Below are positions 1-10,093 of a DNA stretch of 52,161 bases, in pieces. The notes beneath the pieces are model-generated. The model was not told the origin of the DNA and searched no databases. It saw only the letters and a program-made list of their open reading frames with translations. Made by a program: the position numbers and the translations under genes. Positions within the stretch are counted from its first letter, which is position 1, and every line of letters begins with the position of its first letter. Origin of the DNA: Chthoniobacterales bacterium (lineage in GTDB: Bacteria > Verrucomicrobiota > Verrucomicrobiia > Chthoniobacterales > UBA6821); the NCBI GenBank assembly GCA_026461395.1, contig JAPJNA010000025.1, positions 1-52,161 on the forward strand. Reading direction: 5' to 3'.

Positions 1-419
1 GGTTTAGGCGTAGCTCTTGGAGTGGTGGTAGGTGTCGCCGTAGGAGCAGGAGTCGCAATGGGCGTTGGAGTGGGAGTAGGGGTCGGTGTGGCCAAAGAGA
101 TCTCAGAAGGCGGCTCGGGTATCTGGGGGGCCTGTTTCTCGTTCTCTAGGAGAGGAATAGGCGTAGGGTGCGGGTGCGATTTGATCTCGCGAGGCTGTTC
201 CATCTCTTCCTTTTGCTTTTCCTCTTGGTGCGATTGGATGACAGGCGTAGCGGTAGTTTCCTGAGGAGCAGAAAATGAGCCTGTCTCCATCCAGGTGAGC
301 TGACCGGAGGGTTTCTTGATCGGCCTGTTGAAGAACCAAAGGAGTCCGCCGATCAGGATGATATGGATCAGGCCGACGACGATAAGCGCCCTGCGGAAGC
401 GGGGTTCTTGCACACTCAT
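1..419 (-). CDS. TonB-like energy transducer, N-terminal part (runs off the left edge)
   Basis: Read on the minus strand: MSVQEPRFRRALIVVGLIHIILIGGLLWFFNRPIKKPSGQ..., one N-terminal TM segment then a Pro/Thr-rich stretch (TPTPTPTPTPIATPAPTATPTTTP); directly downstream of exbD. Open to the edge, so absent from the ORF track. Confidence 0.7.
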   Translation of the reverse strand, partial: MSVQEPRFRRALIVVGLIHIILIGGLLWFFNRPIKKPSGQLTWMETGSFSAPQETTATPVIQSHQEEKQKEEMEQPREIKSHPHPTPIPLLENEKQAPQIPEPPSEISLATPTPTPTPTPIATPAPTATPTTTPRATPK

Positions 420-425
420 CGGAGG

Positions 426-854
426 CTATTGCGTGGATCCCTGAGCCTCGGGCCGAGTCATCACGCCGACTTTCGAAATGCCGGCCTTATGAAGCAGGTC
501 CATCACACGGACGAAATTCTGAACAGGGAGGTCTTTGTCGGGCCGCACGACGACAGCAAGGTTCGGCTGTTCCTGCTTGAGCGAAGCCAGACGGCTCTCG
601 AGATCCACCGGTGAGATCACCTGCTCGTTTAGCTTGATGACATCATTCCGATCTACCGAAATGGTCTGAACCTGCGCAGGGTTCACTTCGGACTTCGCCG
701 TGGAGCTGCTGGGCACGATCAGATCCATGCTGTTCTCCATAAGCGGTGTAGTGATCATAAAGATGATCAGCAGCACGAACGCCAGGTCGAGCAGCGGCGT
801 CACATTCAGTTCACTGAGTGTGTGCAGTGCGTTGCGGTCCGAGAATCTGCGCAT
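426..854 (-). CDS. exbD: Biopolymer transport protein ExbD/TolR family
   Basis: LNVTPLLDLAFVLLIIFMITTPLM N-terminal TM motif, typical length, adjacent to ExbB-like gene. Confidence 0.9.
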   Translation of the reverse strand: MRRFSDRNALHTLSELNVTPLLDLAFVLLIIFMITTPLMENSMDLIVPSSSTAKSEVNPAQVQTISVDRNDVIKLNEQVISPVDLESRLASLKQEQPNLAVVVRPDKDLPVQNFVRVMDLLHKAGISKVGVMTRPEAQGSTQ

Positions 855-874
855 GGAATTTCTTCAGCGGTTTC

Positions 875-1624
875 CTAACCGTTGCGACTGCCGTGGGTGA
901 CGTAGCGATGCTCGATCTCGCTGGAAAGTTCTGCGGCAAAGTTATCGCAAGAGACGATCATCCCGCGGACGCTGGTTACTAAAAAGTTGTATCCGAACAT
1001 CGCTGGAATCGCGACAAGCAGGCCGGTCACCGTGGTAATGAGGGCTCCTGAGACGCCGGGCGCCATAGCCGCAAGGCTGGCACTTCCCGATGCGGCAATC
1101 CCACCGAAAGCATCCATGACCCCCCAGACAGTTCCGAGCAGACCGACAAAGGGGGCACCGCTAACCGCAGTGGAGAGAATGATCATCTGGGATTCCAGCT
1201 TGAGCGACGACTCCCCGACGGCTCGCTCCATGGCAGCCTGAACAGAACGCATCTGGGCAGGAGTGATGCGTTCTGCGTATTTCAACCGCGATTGGAACGT
1301 CTCGTCCACCTCGGTCGAGCCGAGCACCTGGAAGCAGAGTTCCTCGCAACCAGCCTGATAGATCTCAAAGAGGGGAGATCCCTCGAACTCCAGACCGGTC
1401 TCGAAAATATTCAGCGGCTCCCGATCCCGATGGAACAGGGCCATAAAACGCTCGGATTGCTTCTTAGCAAAGCCAAGGACTCGTATCTTGGTGATCATCA
1501 CCGACCAGCTAAAAATCGAACCGACAAAGAGCACAAGCAGGACCGCCTTTCCCTCGGGCGTCGACTCGAGAAAGGCATAGACGATTCCGCTACCAAGCAA
1601 TAAGGGCATAGTTCCAAGAATCAC
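875..1624 (-). CDS. exbB: MotA/TolQ/ExbB proton channel family protein
   Basis: Motifs APFVGLLGTVWGVMDAF and GVSGALITTVTGLLVAIPAMFGYN. Confidence 0.9.
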   Translation of the reverse strand: MILGTMPLLLGSGIVYAFLESTPEGKAVLLVLFVGSIFSWSVMITKIRVLGFAKKQSERFMALFHRDREPLNIFETGLEFEGSPLFEIYQAGCEELCFQVLGSTEVDETFQSRLKYAERITPAQMRSVQAAMERAVGESSLKLESQMIILSTAVSGAPFVGLLGTVWGVMDAFGGIAASGSASLAAMAPGVSGALITTVTGLLVAIPAMFGYNFLVTSVRGMIVSCDNFAAELSSEIEHRYVTHGSRNG

Positions 1625-1630
1625 GGTTTC

Positions 1631-2125
1631 CTAGGGATAGGTAAACTCCAGAATCACCGCCGCATGGGTTGGAAATAGCGCCAGCAGAACCGAACGGGAG
1701 GGCATCTCGAAATCCACGAAGTCAAATCCAGGAGCCACCGTGCATCCCGCCAGCGCGGAGCCACCGTCCAGAGGCTTTGTCGCCTGCCACCATCCCGACG
1801 GCACGACATACTGAGGGCGCTGTCCAGCCTTGAGATCAAGGCCAATAATAACCCTCTCCAGGGAGCCTTGGGGGGATATCATCACTAACTCGAGCGGGGC
1901 TCCTCCATAGTGGTGCCAGCACTCGTCAGCGGCCACGCGGTGAAGGGCTGAAAAAGAACCCTCCGGAAGCAGAAAATAGATGGCCGTACTGGCAGAGCGC
2001 TGCCTTCCATCGGAGAGCATAACGCTCTCCAAGGAACGGAAAGTCTCGGCATAATACCCACCCTCCGGATGAGGTTTCAACCCGAGTCGTTGGATGACTT
2101 CCTGGATATTCAGCTTGCTGGCCAC
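1631..2125 (-). CDS. Cupin superfamily protein (DUF985/cupin_5-like)
   Basis: LGLKPHPEGGYYAETFRS...STAIYFLLPEGSFSALHRVAADECWHHYGGAPLELVMI...VPSGWWQA pattern. Confidence 0.85.
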   Translation of the reverse strand: MASKLNIQEVIQRLGLKPHPEGGYYAETFRSLESVMLSDGRQRSASTAIYFLLPEGSFSALHRVAADECWHHYGGAPLELVMISPQGSLERVIIGLDLKAGQRPQYVVPSGWWQATKPLDGGSALAGCTVAPGFDFVDFEMPSRSVLLALFPTHAAVILEFTYP

Positions 2126-2205
2126 CTTCCTATCATCCTCGTACTCCTGGGCAGAACAAGGGTGAAGTCAGCGTTTGGCCTGCTATTCTCGAATGTAGCT
2201 TTGCC

Positions 2206-3183
2206 ATGAGGTGGGGAGCCGGTTATCAACAGGGGGTGCTCCATCCTGTCTTTCAATCCACTTTTTTAGCTCAGCTACTAGCCGTTGCCTGTCTCTCAGT
2301 TTCCCTTCGCGCCGCAGATCTACAAACAGATCCACTATCAGCTCCCGGCAATGCGGCAATGCTGCCTTCGACCAATACAATAGCAACGTCGTCATCGTCG
2401 TCTTCACTACCTTCATCGTCAGCACCAGCTCCCTCGGAGAACCGCTACGACATTCTCTCCAAGATGATCACCCCCATGGCGGCCGTTCTGCTGGGAGGAA
2501 ACGAGTCAGTCGATCGCGCTCTGACGCTGAGAGCTACTGTTGATCAGGTGGCCGGCCGTCTTCCGCAAGTGATTAAGGGGGCGACCTTCACTGCTAAGAT
2601 CCAGTATCCGGGCCGGATCCGTGTCGAGGCCCCGGTGATGGGGGAGACATTGACGGTCTGTCGTGACGGCAACCAGGTCTGGGCTGTGCCTGGAGCTAAA
2701 ATTCAGTTCCTGCTGAGTCAATTTAAGCAGAAGCCCCATCTCCAGCAGAAGAACAGCGCCCCTCTTCAGCTTCCCTTCACAGCCCAGCAGGCGGTTTTGC
2801 TTCCCGCGCTCTTTCAACTCGACCAATCCCAGGAGATCGCCGATGTCGGCGGCAGTTCCTGCCGTATCATCTCGGGTGGCTTGATCCCCGAAGTGGCGAA
2901 GGGTGCCAACGTAGAGGATTTCTCAGCAAAGCTCTGGATCTGCTCCGAGTACACCCCGAAGCGAATCGACATCCGGCGAAGCGATTTCGCCATGTCTTTT
3001 CTTATCGGAGAGCTTTCCTATGCTCCTGGATTCCCAGCTTCCACCTGGCAACCACCCGCAGGAGCGAAAGACGTCTACCGCGGAGATGCGGCACAGTTGG
3101 AACAGCTCCTCTATGTCCTGATGAACTCGCTGCAAATGGGTGCTCAGGACAAGCCCTGGCTAAACGAGCCCTTGAACCGTTAA
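2206..3183 (+). CDS. Secreted LolA-like outer-membrane lipoprotein carrier family protein
   Basis: Signal-peptide-like N terminus (FLAQLLAVACLSVSLRA-ADL), then TFTAKIQYPGRIRVEAPVMGETLTVCRDGNQVWAVPG as in LolA-like folds. Start codon uncertain. Confidence 0.55.
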   Translation: MRWGAGYQQGVLHPVFQSTFLAQLLAVACLSVSLRAADLQTDPLSAPGNAAMLPSTNTIATSSSSSSLPSSSAPAPSENRYDILSKMITPMAAVLLGGNESVDRALTLRATVDQVAGRLPQVIKGATFTAKIQYPGRIRVEAPVMGETLTVCRDGNQVWAVPGAKIQFLLSQFKQKPHLQQKNSAPLQLPFTAQQAVLLPALFQLDQSQEIADVGGSSCRIISGGLIPEVAKGANVEDFSAKLWICSEYTPKRIDIRRSDFAMSFLIGELSYAPGFPASTWQPPAGAKDVYRGDAAQLEQLLYVLMNSLQMGAQDKPWLNEPLNR

Positions 3184-3204
3184 TCCAAGGCTATAAGCGC
3201 TTCG

Positions 3205-3478
3205 GGAAGCACTGAATAAATCGCATAGAGGCCGTTGCGGGAGAAATGGGCCGCAGGCAAGACGGCTTCGCGCGCGCATCCCCATGCGGGCTGTAAGCGC
3301 GAAGCCAACACAGCCTCCGGCTCTATTATCTCCGCAACCCCTTGGGCTGAGACCATTTGGCCGTTTTCCTGCGTTGCTTGCTTGGGCAAGACCGCAAGGG
3401 TATTGCCTCTGCGCTGCACGCCTTGGAAAACAATCAAATCCTCTTCAGCGGCCATCATGGGATTTATTCAGTGCTTCC
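3205..3478. mobile_element. MITE-like non-autonomous element with 18-bp perfect terminal inverted repeats
   Basis: GGAAGCACTGAATAAATC (3205-3222) and its exact reverse complement GATTTATTCAGTGCTTCC (3461-3478); no transposase domain recognised inside. Confidence 0.65.
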
Positions 3479-3657
3479 TAAGGTTAAAGGCTGTTAGGTT
3501 CCTGCACCCAAGACAAAAAGCCCCCAGCAATTTTTGTCTGCTGATCTTCGGAGTTCTCGGCTTACGCCTGGAATGACATCGCCTTGGCGAAACAAGCAAA
3601 GCCTCTTCGGAGGCGCCTTTTCATTCTTCATAATTCATCCTTCATCCTTTCTGCCCA

Positions 3658-5487
3658 ATGCCCCTTCTCCAACTTCAGCAGGTCACGCTACGCTACACAG
3701 ACCTTCCGCTTCTCGACAAAGTCGATCTGCAGATCGATCCCGGCGAGCGCGTCTGCCTGGTGGGACGCAACGGCACAGGCAAGACCAGCATCATGCGGGT
3801 CATCTCCGGTGAGGAAAAACCGCAGTCGGGAGACATCACCAAGCCCAACGGAGTCGTCCTGACCAGGCTCCCTCAGGAAGTGCCGGATGGCATCCTTGGG
3901 ACAGTCTACGAAGTTATCCACAGTGGCCTCCGGATCGGTGGAACGGAGGAGGATTGGGAAGCAGACGTGCGCGTCGAGGATTTGATGGATGAGATGAAAC
4001 TTCCTGCCGAAAAAGAGTTCCAGAGTCTCTCCGGAGGCATGAAGCGTCGAGTGCTACTCGCCCGCGCCCTTGTGGGACAGCCCGATGTCCTGCTACTCGA
4101 CGAGCCGACCAACCATCTCGACCTCGAGTCAATTCTGTGGCTAGAGAACTTCCTGTTGAAGGTGCGGCCGACCCTCTTCTTCGTGACCCACGACCGCGCA
4201 TTCCTCCGAAAGCTCTCCACCCGTATCGTCGAACTCGATCGGGGGAGTCTTACCAGCTGGGCCTGCGACTACGACACCTACCTTGTGCGCAAGGGGGCCT
4301 TCCTCGATGCCGAGGAAAAACAATGGGCCGCCTTCGACAAGAAACTTGCCCAAGAAGAAGCATGGATACGTCAAGGTGTGAAGGCTCGGCGAACCCGGAA
4401 CGAAGGCCGCGTGCATGCCTTGAAATCTCTGCGCGCAGAACGTGGCAAACGCCGCGAGCGAGTCGGTTCAGCCAAGATCGAGATTCAGGAAGCCGGCTCC
4501 TCGGGCCAGAAGGTCATCGAGGCAAAGAACATCACCTTCCGCTACGACGATCCAGCGGGTGACGGAGATCACCCCATTGTCAGCGACTTCACCGCGACCC
4601 TCTGGAAAGGCGATAAGATCGGGATCATCGGCCCCAATGGAGCAGGCAAGACAACACTCCTGAAAATGCTGCTCGGCAAACTGGAGCCTACGGAGGGATC
4701 CGTGAAGCTGGGCACCAAGCTCCAGGTCGTCTATCTCGATCAGCTCCGCGACCAGATCGACGGCGAGAAAAGCTTGGGCCAGAACGTGGCGGGTGATGCC
4801 GAGACCGTGACCTTCCAGGGAAGGCCTGTCCATATCCATACTTACCTGAAGGATTTCCTGTTCCCTTCCGATCGTATTCGGATGCCCGCAAAGATGCTCT
4901 CTGGCGGTGAGAGAAACCGTCTTCTACTGGCGCGTCTCTTTCTCCAACCGGCAAATGTCCTCGTGCTCGATGAGCCGACTAACGACCTCGATGCCGAGAC
5001 TCTCGAGTTGCTCGAGGAGCTCCTGGTCGGCTACGAGGGAACGCTCATGGTCGTCTCCCATGACCGCGCCTTCTTGGATAATGTGGTGACCAGCACCTAT
5101 GTCTTCGAGGGAGAGGGTCGCATCACCGAATACACCGGCGGCTACGAAGACTGGGTCAATCAGCGCCGCGAATTGGATCGCGTTGTATCGCTGCCCATCG
5201 TTTCGACACCGGTCAACAATGCACTGAAGCCTGGAAAGACGGAAAAAGGACGCAAATTTCTGAATCGCGAACAGAAAGAGCTCGATGATCTTCCAGCAAA
5301 GCTTGAGGAATTGGAGGCCAAGCAGTCAGAACTTTCCGAACGATTGGCTGATCCAGCTCTCTACCAGAGCAAAGGCGGCGAATTCCAAAAGGTCGAAGGG
5401 GAACTCCATCAGCTTCACCAGACCATCGAGAAAACGATGGCCCGCTGGGAGGAACTTGAGGCGCTCAGGGCGGAGCTGGCTGGCTAG
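3658..5487 (+). CDS. uup: ABC-F family ATP-binding cassette protein (Uup-like)
   Basis: Two ABC domains (GRNGTGKTS / GPNGAGKTT; LSGGMKRRVLLARAL / LSGGERNRLLLARLF), ABC-F linker, C-terminal coiled coil. Confidence 0.9.
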   Translation: MPLLQLQQVTLRYTDLPLLDKVDLQIDPGERVCLVGRNGTGKTSIMRVISGEEKPQSGDITKPNGVVLTRLPQEVPDGILGTVYEVIHSGLRIGGTEEDWEADVRVEDLMDEMKLPAEKEFQSLSGGMKRRVLLARALVGQPDVLLLDEPTNHLDLESILWLENFLLKVRPTLFFVTHDRAFLRKLSTRIVELDRGSLTSWACDYDTYLVRKGAFLDAEEKQWAAFDKKLAQEEAWIRQGVKARRTRNEGRVHALKSLRAERGKRRERVGSAKIEIQEAGSSGQKVIEAKNITFRYDDPAGDGDHPIVSDFTATLWKGDKIGIIGPNGAGKTTLLKMLLGKLEPTEGSVKLGTKLQVVYLDQLRDQIDGEKSLGQNVAGDAETVTFQGRPVHIHTYLKDFLFPSDRIRMPAKMLSGGERNRLLLARLFLQPANVLVLDEPTNDLDAETLELLEELLVGYEGTLMVVSHDRAFLDNVVTSTYVFEGEGRITEYTGGYEDWVNQRRELDRVVSLPIVSTPVNNALKPGKTEKGRKFLNREQKELDDLPAKLEELEAKQSELSERLADPALYQSKGGEFQKVEGELHQLHQTIEKTMARWEELEALRAELAG

Positions 5488-5775
5488 ACTGAAAGCTAAA
5501 GACTTTTGGGAACTACAAAATCTCCTGCTGAAACGAGCCTTTGGGAAAAGCGAGTTGTAGCCACCGAAGGTGGACCCGTAGGGCAAGCCTTGCGGGAGCA
5601 AGCGAGTACAAACGTAGAGACGCAGAGGTTTTTAATCTGGAATTGCTTGCCTGCTAAAGCATCAGGAACTCAGGAAAAAGATCGTTATGGAATGGAACAA
5701 GGCATGAGAGCATTGCTGTGGTTACTGCTTCTATCCACTTATATTCCGAGCTCCTGTCCCTCAGGACAAGGGATG

Positions 5776-7188
5776 CTAGATCTTGCGCAGCTGAATCGAA
5801 TCAAACTTCTCGTCGCCCTCGATAATGTCGCTCATCACGATGAGCTGATCACCTTTATCGAGGAGGCCTCGGGAAAGAAGCAGCTCTTCGGCCTTTTTGA
5901 CGGACTCCTCGGGAGTCGCACCGAATGGCATCACGATTGGCATCACGCCCCAGTTGAGCGTGAGATGACGAGCCGTCACTTCCGAAGGGGTGATGGCATA
6001 GATGGTGGCGTGCTCGGGACGAATGTGACTGGTGTAGTCGGCCATATCACCGTGGCGGGTCAGGACGGCGATGCTGGCATTGGGAAACGAGTTAGCCAGC
6101 ACGACACCGGAGTAAGCGGTCTTCTGGCGGGGCGTAAGCAGTGAGGTCTGTTCGGCGAAGTGGGCGCTGCCACTGCGCTCGATACGGCGGGCGATCCGGT
6201 CGAGCACCTTGACGCATTCGACAGGATATTTGCCAACCGTGGTCTCTCCGCTGAGCATGATCGCATCGGCCTGTTCGAAGACTGCGTTGGCTACATCGGT
6301 AACCTCAGCGCGGGTCGGGACGGGATTCTCGATCATCGACTCCAGCATGTGCGTGGCGACGATGACTTGCTTGCCGATCTTCAGGGCTATTTTGAGAATC
6401 TTGCGCTGGATGATCGGCAATTCCTCCATCGGGCATTCGATACCAAGATCTCCACGGGCAATCATGACGGCATCCGTCTCCTTGATGATCTCGGCGATCA
6501 GCTTGACGGCGCTCTGATCCTCGATCTTTGCAATAACCCGGGCCTTGCTGTTATGGAGGGCCAGAACACGACGCATTTCGACTATGTCAGAAGGTTCGCG
6601 GCAGAAGCTCAGGGCAACAAAGTCGACACCGACTTCGGTCCCGACAGCAATATCAGCCAGATCTTTTTCCGTGAGGGGGGGCAGATTGACCTTCACACCA
6701 GGCAGATTGATATGACGGCGAGAGCCAAGCTCTCCGGGTGTGAGTACCTCGCAGCGGATGCGGTTGTTAATCCTGGAAAGAACCTTGAGATGGATGACTC
6801 CGTTATCCACGAGGACAACGTCTCCCTCATTGATGTCGTCGATCAGGCCGTCGTAGTTGACGTTGACGGAATAGATTTCCTCGCTGCGGGCACCGCGGAC
6901 GGTGAACTCCATGATATCGCCCACCTTGAGATCGAGTTTTGTGGGGAGATCACCGGTGCGGACAGCAGGCCCCTGTGTGTCGAGCAGGATGCCGACCGGC
7001 ATATCAAGCTCGGCGGCGATCCCGCGGATGGTCGGGACGATCTGACGCACCCAATCGTGCTGGGCGTGGCTCATGTTGAGCCGGAAGATATTGGCTCCAG
7101 CAAGGATCATCTCGCGGAGGCGCTCCGGCGATTCGGTCGCAGGGCCCAAGGTGCAGATGATTTTGGTTTTACGGAGAGTGGCGGTCAT
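5776..7188 (-). CDS. pyk: Pyruvate kinase
   Basis: TKIICTLGPATESPERLREMILAGANIFRLNMSHA, VMIARGDLGIECPMEELPIIQRKI, ATHMLESMIENPVPTRAEVTDVANAVFEQADAIMLSGETTVGKYPVE. ORF extends to 7236; start placed at MTATLRKTK. Confidence 0.95.
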   Translation of the reverse strand: MTATLRKTKIICTLGPATESPERLREMILAGANIFRLNMSHAQHDWVRQIVPTIRGIAAELDMPVGILLDTQGPAVRTGDLPTKLDLKVGDIMEFTVRGARSEEIYSVNVNYDGLIDDINEGDVVLVDNGVIHLKVLSRINNRIRCEVLTPGELGSRRHINLPGVKVNLPPLTEKDLADIAVGTEVGVDFVALSFCREPSDIVEMRRVLALHNSKARVIAKIEDQSAVKLIAEIIKETDAVMIARGDLGIECPMEELPIIQRKILKIALKIGKQVIVATHMLESMIENPVPTRAEVTDVANAVFEQADAIMLSGETTVGKYPVECVKVLDRIARRIERSGSAHFAEQTSLLTPRQKTAYSGVVLANSFPNASIAVLTRHGDMADYTSHIRPEHATIYAITPSEVTARHLTLNWGVMPIVMPFGATPEESVKKAEELLLSRGLLDKGDQLIVMSDIIEGDEKFDSIQLRKI

Positions 7189-7314
7189 AAAAAAATGGGT
7201 TGGTTTGGAAGTGAAGGCGCGGCGTGGCCCGAACAACCCAAGGAGACAATCAGAGAGCCATGGTCTTGAAAAGGATCACTTCAAAAAGAGGCTGAAGCCT
7301 TGTGCGCTGTTTGC

Positions 7315-8190
7315 CTACAGTCCGCTTCTCGGGACGACAAAATCAGGGCGCTGCACAGCGGGTAATTCGCCGAGTCTTTTCGGACGGCGCATCTTCCGTT
7401 CTGGAATCAAGCCGTGTTGAAAACAATACTCGGAAATCGTGGCAGCGATTTCGCGTGCCGTCCTTTTTCGATCAATCGAAAGTCCTCCGAGCGAGGCGCC
7501 GCCTGCATTTGCCACCGCTCCCGGAACGGAGAAGACTCCTGCCGGAGTAAAGGCTGCCCACGCTCCCGGAGCTATGCCAGAACCACCTGAGGTGAGAAGA
7601 GAGAGGAATTGTGAGGGCTTCTTCCCGGAAACTGAGAAAACCTGAACGCGCGTCTCAAGCTTGGTTCCCCCAGCTCCGAAACCAACAATCGTTCTCAAGG
7701 CGCGACTCCCCTGATTCACACGGTCATAGATCCCGGTCACGAGCCAGAAGTTCCCTCGAGGAGGCTCCTTCCCCTCCCCAAGGAATTCGGCTGGAGCGAC
7801 ATACTTGTTTAGCTGCTCGACGATCGCTTGAGCTAGGGCAAGCCTCTCGGCAGCAATGAAGGCCATCAGGTCATTACCTCCTCGGTCAACGCGGAAGCTG
7901 TCCTCCGGCGTTTTGAATTCCTGAACATAAATCCTGGCGGGAAGTTTTTTTGGAGCTTCTCCCTTGGAAAAAACATTACCAACTCCGACCGAGGCGCATC
8001 CCGAAAGGAACAACAATGAGACGGCAAACAAAAATCGACAAGAGAGGAAAACGGAATGGAATAAATTCAAGGGAGATGAATTTGCTCGCGAAACCCGCGA
8101 TGTCCATGAAAAAGACTGGGTGCCATGACAGCTGCCGAAGTCCCTCATCATCTCCCCGGGCCTCTGCTCCTGCTCCCCTTTCTTCTTCAA
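7315..8190 (-). CDS. Putative DUF4410-like lipoprotein
   Basis: Lipobox FAVSLLFLSGC; body ...PARIYVQEFKTPEDSFRVDRGG...GTKLETRVQVFSVSGKK. True start may be a TTG near 8070, since the ORF 5' end overlaps the divergent antiporter. Confidence 0.55.
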   Translation of the reverse strand: MKKKGEQEQRPGEMMRDFGSCHGTQSFSWTSRVSRANSSPLNLFHSVFLSCRFLFAVSLLFLSGCASVGVGNVFSKGEAPKKLPARIYVQEFKTPEDSFRVDRGGNDLMAFIAAERLALAQAIVEQLNKYVAPAEFLGEGKEPPRGNFWLVTGIYDRVNQGSRALRTIVGFGAGGTKLETRVQVFSVSGKKPSQFLSLLTSGGSGIAPGAWAAFTPAGVFSVPGAVANAGGASLGGLSIDRKRTAREIAATISEYCFQHGLIPERKMRRPKRLGELPAVQRPDFVVPRSGL

Positions 8191-9411
8191 TTACTAGCCA
8201 TCGCCATGATGCCTTTCCTAGCTCATGACTGGTGGGAGCGGCATTACCCAAAGGTTTCGGTAATCCTCGGGGGAAGCACGGCGCTTTATTACCTGCTGAT
8301 TCTTGGACGAGGCGAGCACCTGCTCGAGCCTCTGCATGAGTACATCAGCTTTGTTGTCATCATGGCTGCCCTTTTTATCGTAGCGGGGGGTATCCATATC
8401 AGGGTCTATGGTGAGGCCACACCATGGAAGAACGTCCTCTTTCTCTTGATTGGTTCGGTTTTGGCCAGTGTTATCGGCACCACGGGAGCCTCTATGCTGC
8501 TTATCCGTCCGTGGGTGCGGATGAATCGATACCGCATCACCGGGTTCCATACGGCCTTCTTCATCTTCCTGATCGCCAATGTCGGCGGCGGCCTCACGCC
8601 TATCGGCGATCCTCCGCTCTTCCTGGGCTTTCTTAAGGGAGTCCCCTTCTGGTGGACGCTGGAGCATCTCTGGCGGCCGTGGTTGTTGGTCGTCAGCCTG
8701 CTGATCGGGATTTTTTATTTTATCGACCGAGAGAATTTCCTGCGTGCTCCCCGCGCTGTCCGAGAGGAGGAGACTGCTGAAGAGCGCTGGGCCTTCGAGG
8801 GATTTGGGAACCTGCTCCCCATGGCAGCCATCATTGGTGCGGTGTTTCTTCCCAGCCCTTGGAGAGAGATCATGATGGCGGCCGCCGCCTTCCTGTCGTG
8901 GTATCTCACTCCGCGACTCACTCACGAGAAGAATGACTTTAGCTTCGCTCCGATCAAGGAGGTGGGGTGGCTCTTTCTGGGTATTTTTGCCACGATGGTT
9001 CCTGCCCTTGATTATCTGGAGTATCACGCCCAGCAGTTGGCAGGGTCGATGGGAATGGGTTCGATGCACTTCTACTACCTGACCGGCATCCTATCCTCGT
9101 TCCTCGACAATGCGCCCACCTACTTGGCCTTCCTCTCGGTGGAGCTAGGTCTGCAGGGCGGGACGCTGGGCGATCCTCAAGATGTCCTTCGCATTGCCAC
9201 CCAAGATCCCAAACACCTGATCGCCATTTCCATGGGGGCCGTCTTTTTCGGCGCTATGACCTATATCGGCAACGGCCCCAATTTTATGGTTAAGAGCGTC
9301 GTTGCACAGTTCGGGGCGCGCCCGCCCAGCTTTTTCGGCTACATCCTCCGCTACGCACTCCCGATTCTGCTCCCGGTGCTAGCGCTGGCCGGTTGGTTGT
9401 TCCTCAGGTAG
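8125..9411 (+). CDS. Sodium:proton antiporter (NhaD/citrate-transporter-like)
   Basis: Multi-TM protein; ANVGGGLTPIGDPPLFLGFLKGVPFWWTL and SSFLDNAPTYLAFLSVELG motifs typical of ion-transporter superfamily antiporters. Confidence 0.8.
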   Translation: MTAAEVPHHLPGPLLLLPFLLQLLAIAMMPFLAHDWWERHYPKVSVILGGSTALYYLLILGRGEHLLEPLHEYISFVVIMAALFIVAGGIHIRVYGEATPWKNVLFLLIGSVLASVIGTTGASMLLIRPWVRMNRYRITGFHTAFFIFLIANVGGGLTPIGDPPLFLGFLKGVPFWWTLEHLWRPWLLVVSLLIGIFYFIDRENFLRAPRAVREEETAEERWAFEGFGNLLPMAAIIGAVFLPSPWREIMMAAAAFLSWYLTPRLTHEKNDFSFAPIKEVGWLFLGIFATMVPALDYLEYHAQQLAGSMGMGSMHFYYLTGILSSFLDNAPTYLAFLSVELGLQGGTLGDPQDVLRIATQDPKHLIAISMGAVFFGAMTYIGNGPNFMVKSVVAQFGARPPSFFGYILRYALPILLPVLALAGWLFLR

Positions 9412-9420
9412 CATATCGCT

Positions 9421-10032
9421 ATGTTCACGGGACTTATTGAATCACTAGGGACTGTTAGCTCGCTTGAGACGCGCGGTGATGCTGCCCGCCTGTTGTTGAA
9501 GACCCCACTTGCCCGGGAACTTTCCCTTGGAGAAAGCCTTGCCGTGAACGGATGCTGCCTGACTGTTACCTCCAAGGAGGAGGGTGTGGTGAGCTTTGAT
9601 CTGCTGGGGGAGACGCTGGCCCGCACAAACCTAGGAGCGCTTACTGCCGGCTCTCGGGTCAATCTGGAGCGGGCCCTTCGTGCCGATGGGCGCTTCGGAG
9701 GCCACTTCGTACAGGGCCATATCGATACCAAAGCCGAGGTGATCTCAGCGGAGTACCAAGGTTCCGATCTCAACCTTCAGATCGAGCTTCCCCCGGCTGG
9801 ATCCCGTTACTTCATTGAAAAAGGATCGATAGCCGTGAATGGGGTTTCCCTCACCGTCTCCTCCCTAACAAGCGATCACTTCGGTCTCTGGATCATCCCT
9901 CACACCCTTCAAGAAACAAATCTGGGCGATCTAAAGAATGGTGATCTCGTGAACCTCGAGTATGACATGCTCGCCAAGTATGCCGAGCGACAAATTGGTA
10001 ATAGGTTCTCGGGCATGGGTGATAGGGACTGA
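9421..10032 (+). CDS. ribE: Riboflavin synthase, alpha subunit
   Basis: MFTGLIESLGTV..., duplicated lumazine-binding domains (LAVNGCCLTV / IAVNGVSLTV). Confidence 0.95.
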   Translation: MFTGLIESLGTVSSLETRGDAARLLLKTPLARELSLGESLAVNGCCLTVTSKEEGVVSFDLLGETLARTNLGALTAGSRVNLERALRADGRFGGHFVQGHIDTKAEVISAEYQGSDLNLQIELPPAGSRYFIEKGSIAVNGVSLTVSSLTSDHFGLWIIPHTLQETNLGDLKNGDLVNLEYDMLAKYAERQIGNRFSGMGDRD

Positions 10033-10093
10033 AGATCTTGGCTGTTGTTCTATCCCCTATAGCCCATCCCCGATTCCCCATCACCCAACCCCC

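Noticed and set aside
2183-2425. 80-aa minus-strand ORF (…VDLFVDLRREGKLRDRQRLVAELKKWIERQ…) that looks protein-like
   Set aside because: Overlaps the N terminus and signal peptide of the LolA-like gene on the opposite strand; without homology support I cannot call it real. A BLASTP hit to an independent protein would change this.
6160-7269. 369-aa plus-strand ORF opposite pyruvate kinase
   Set aside because: Antisense shadow of pyk codon structure; no recognisable motifs, while the minus-strand protein is unmistakable pyruvate kinase.
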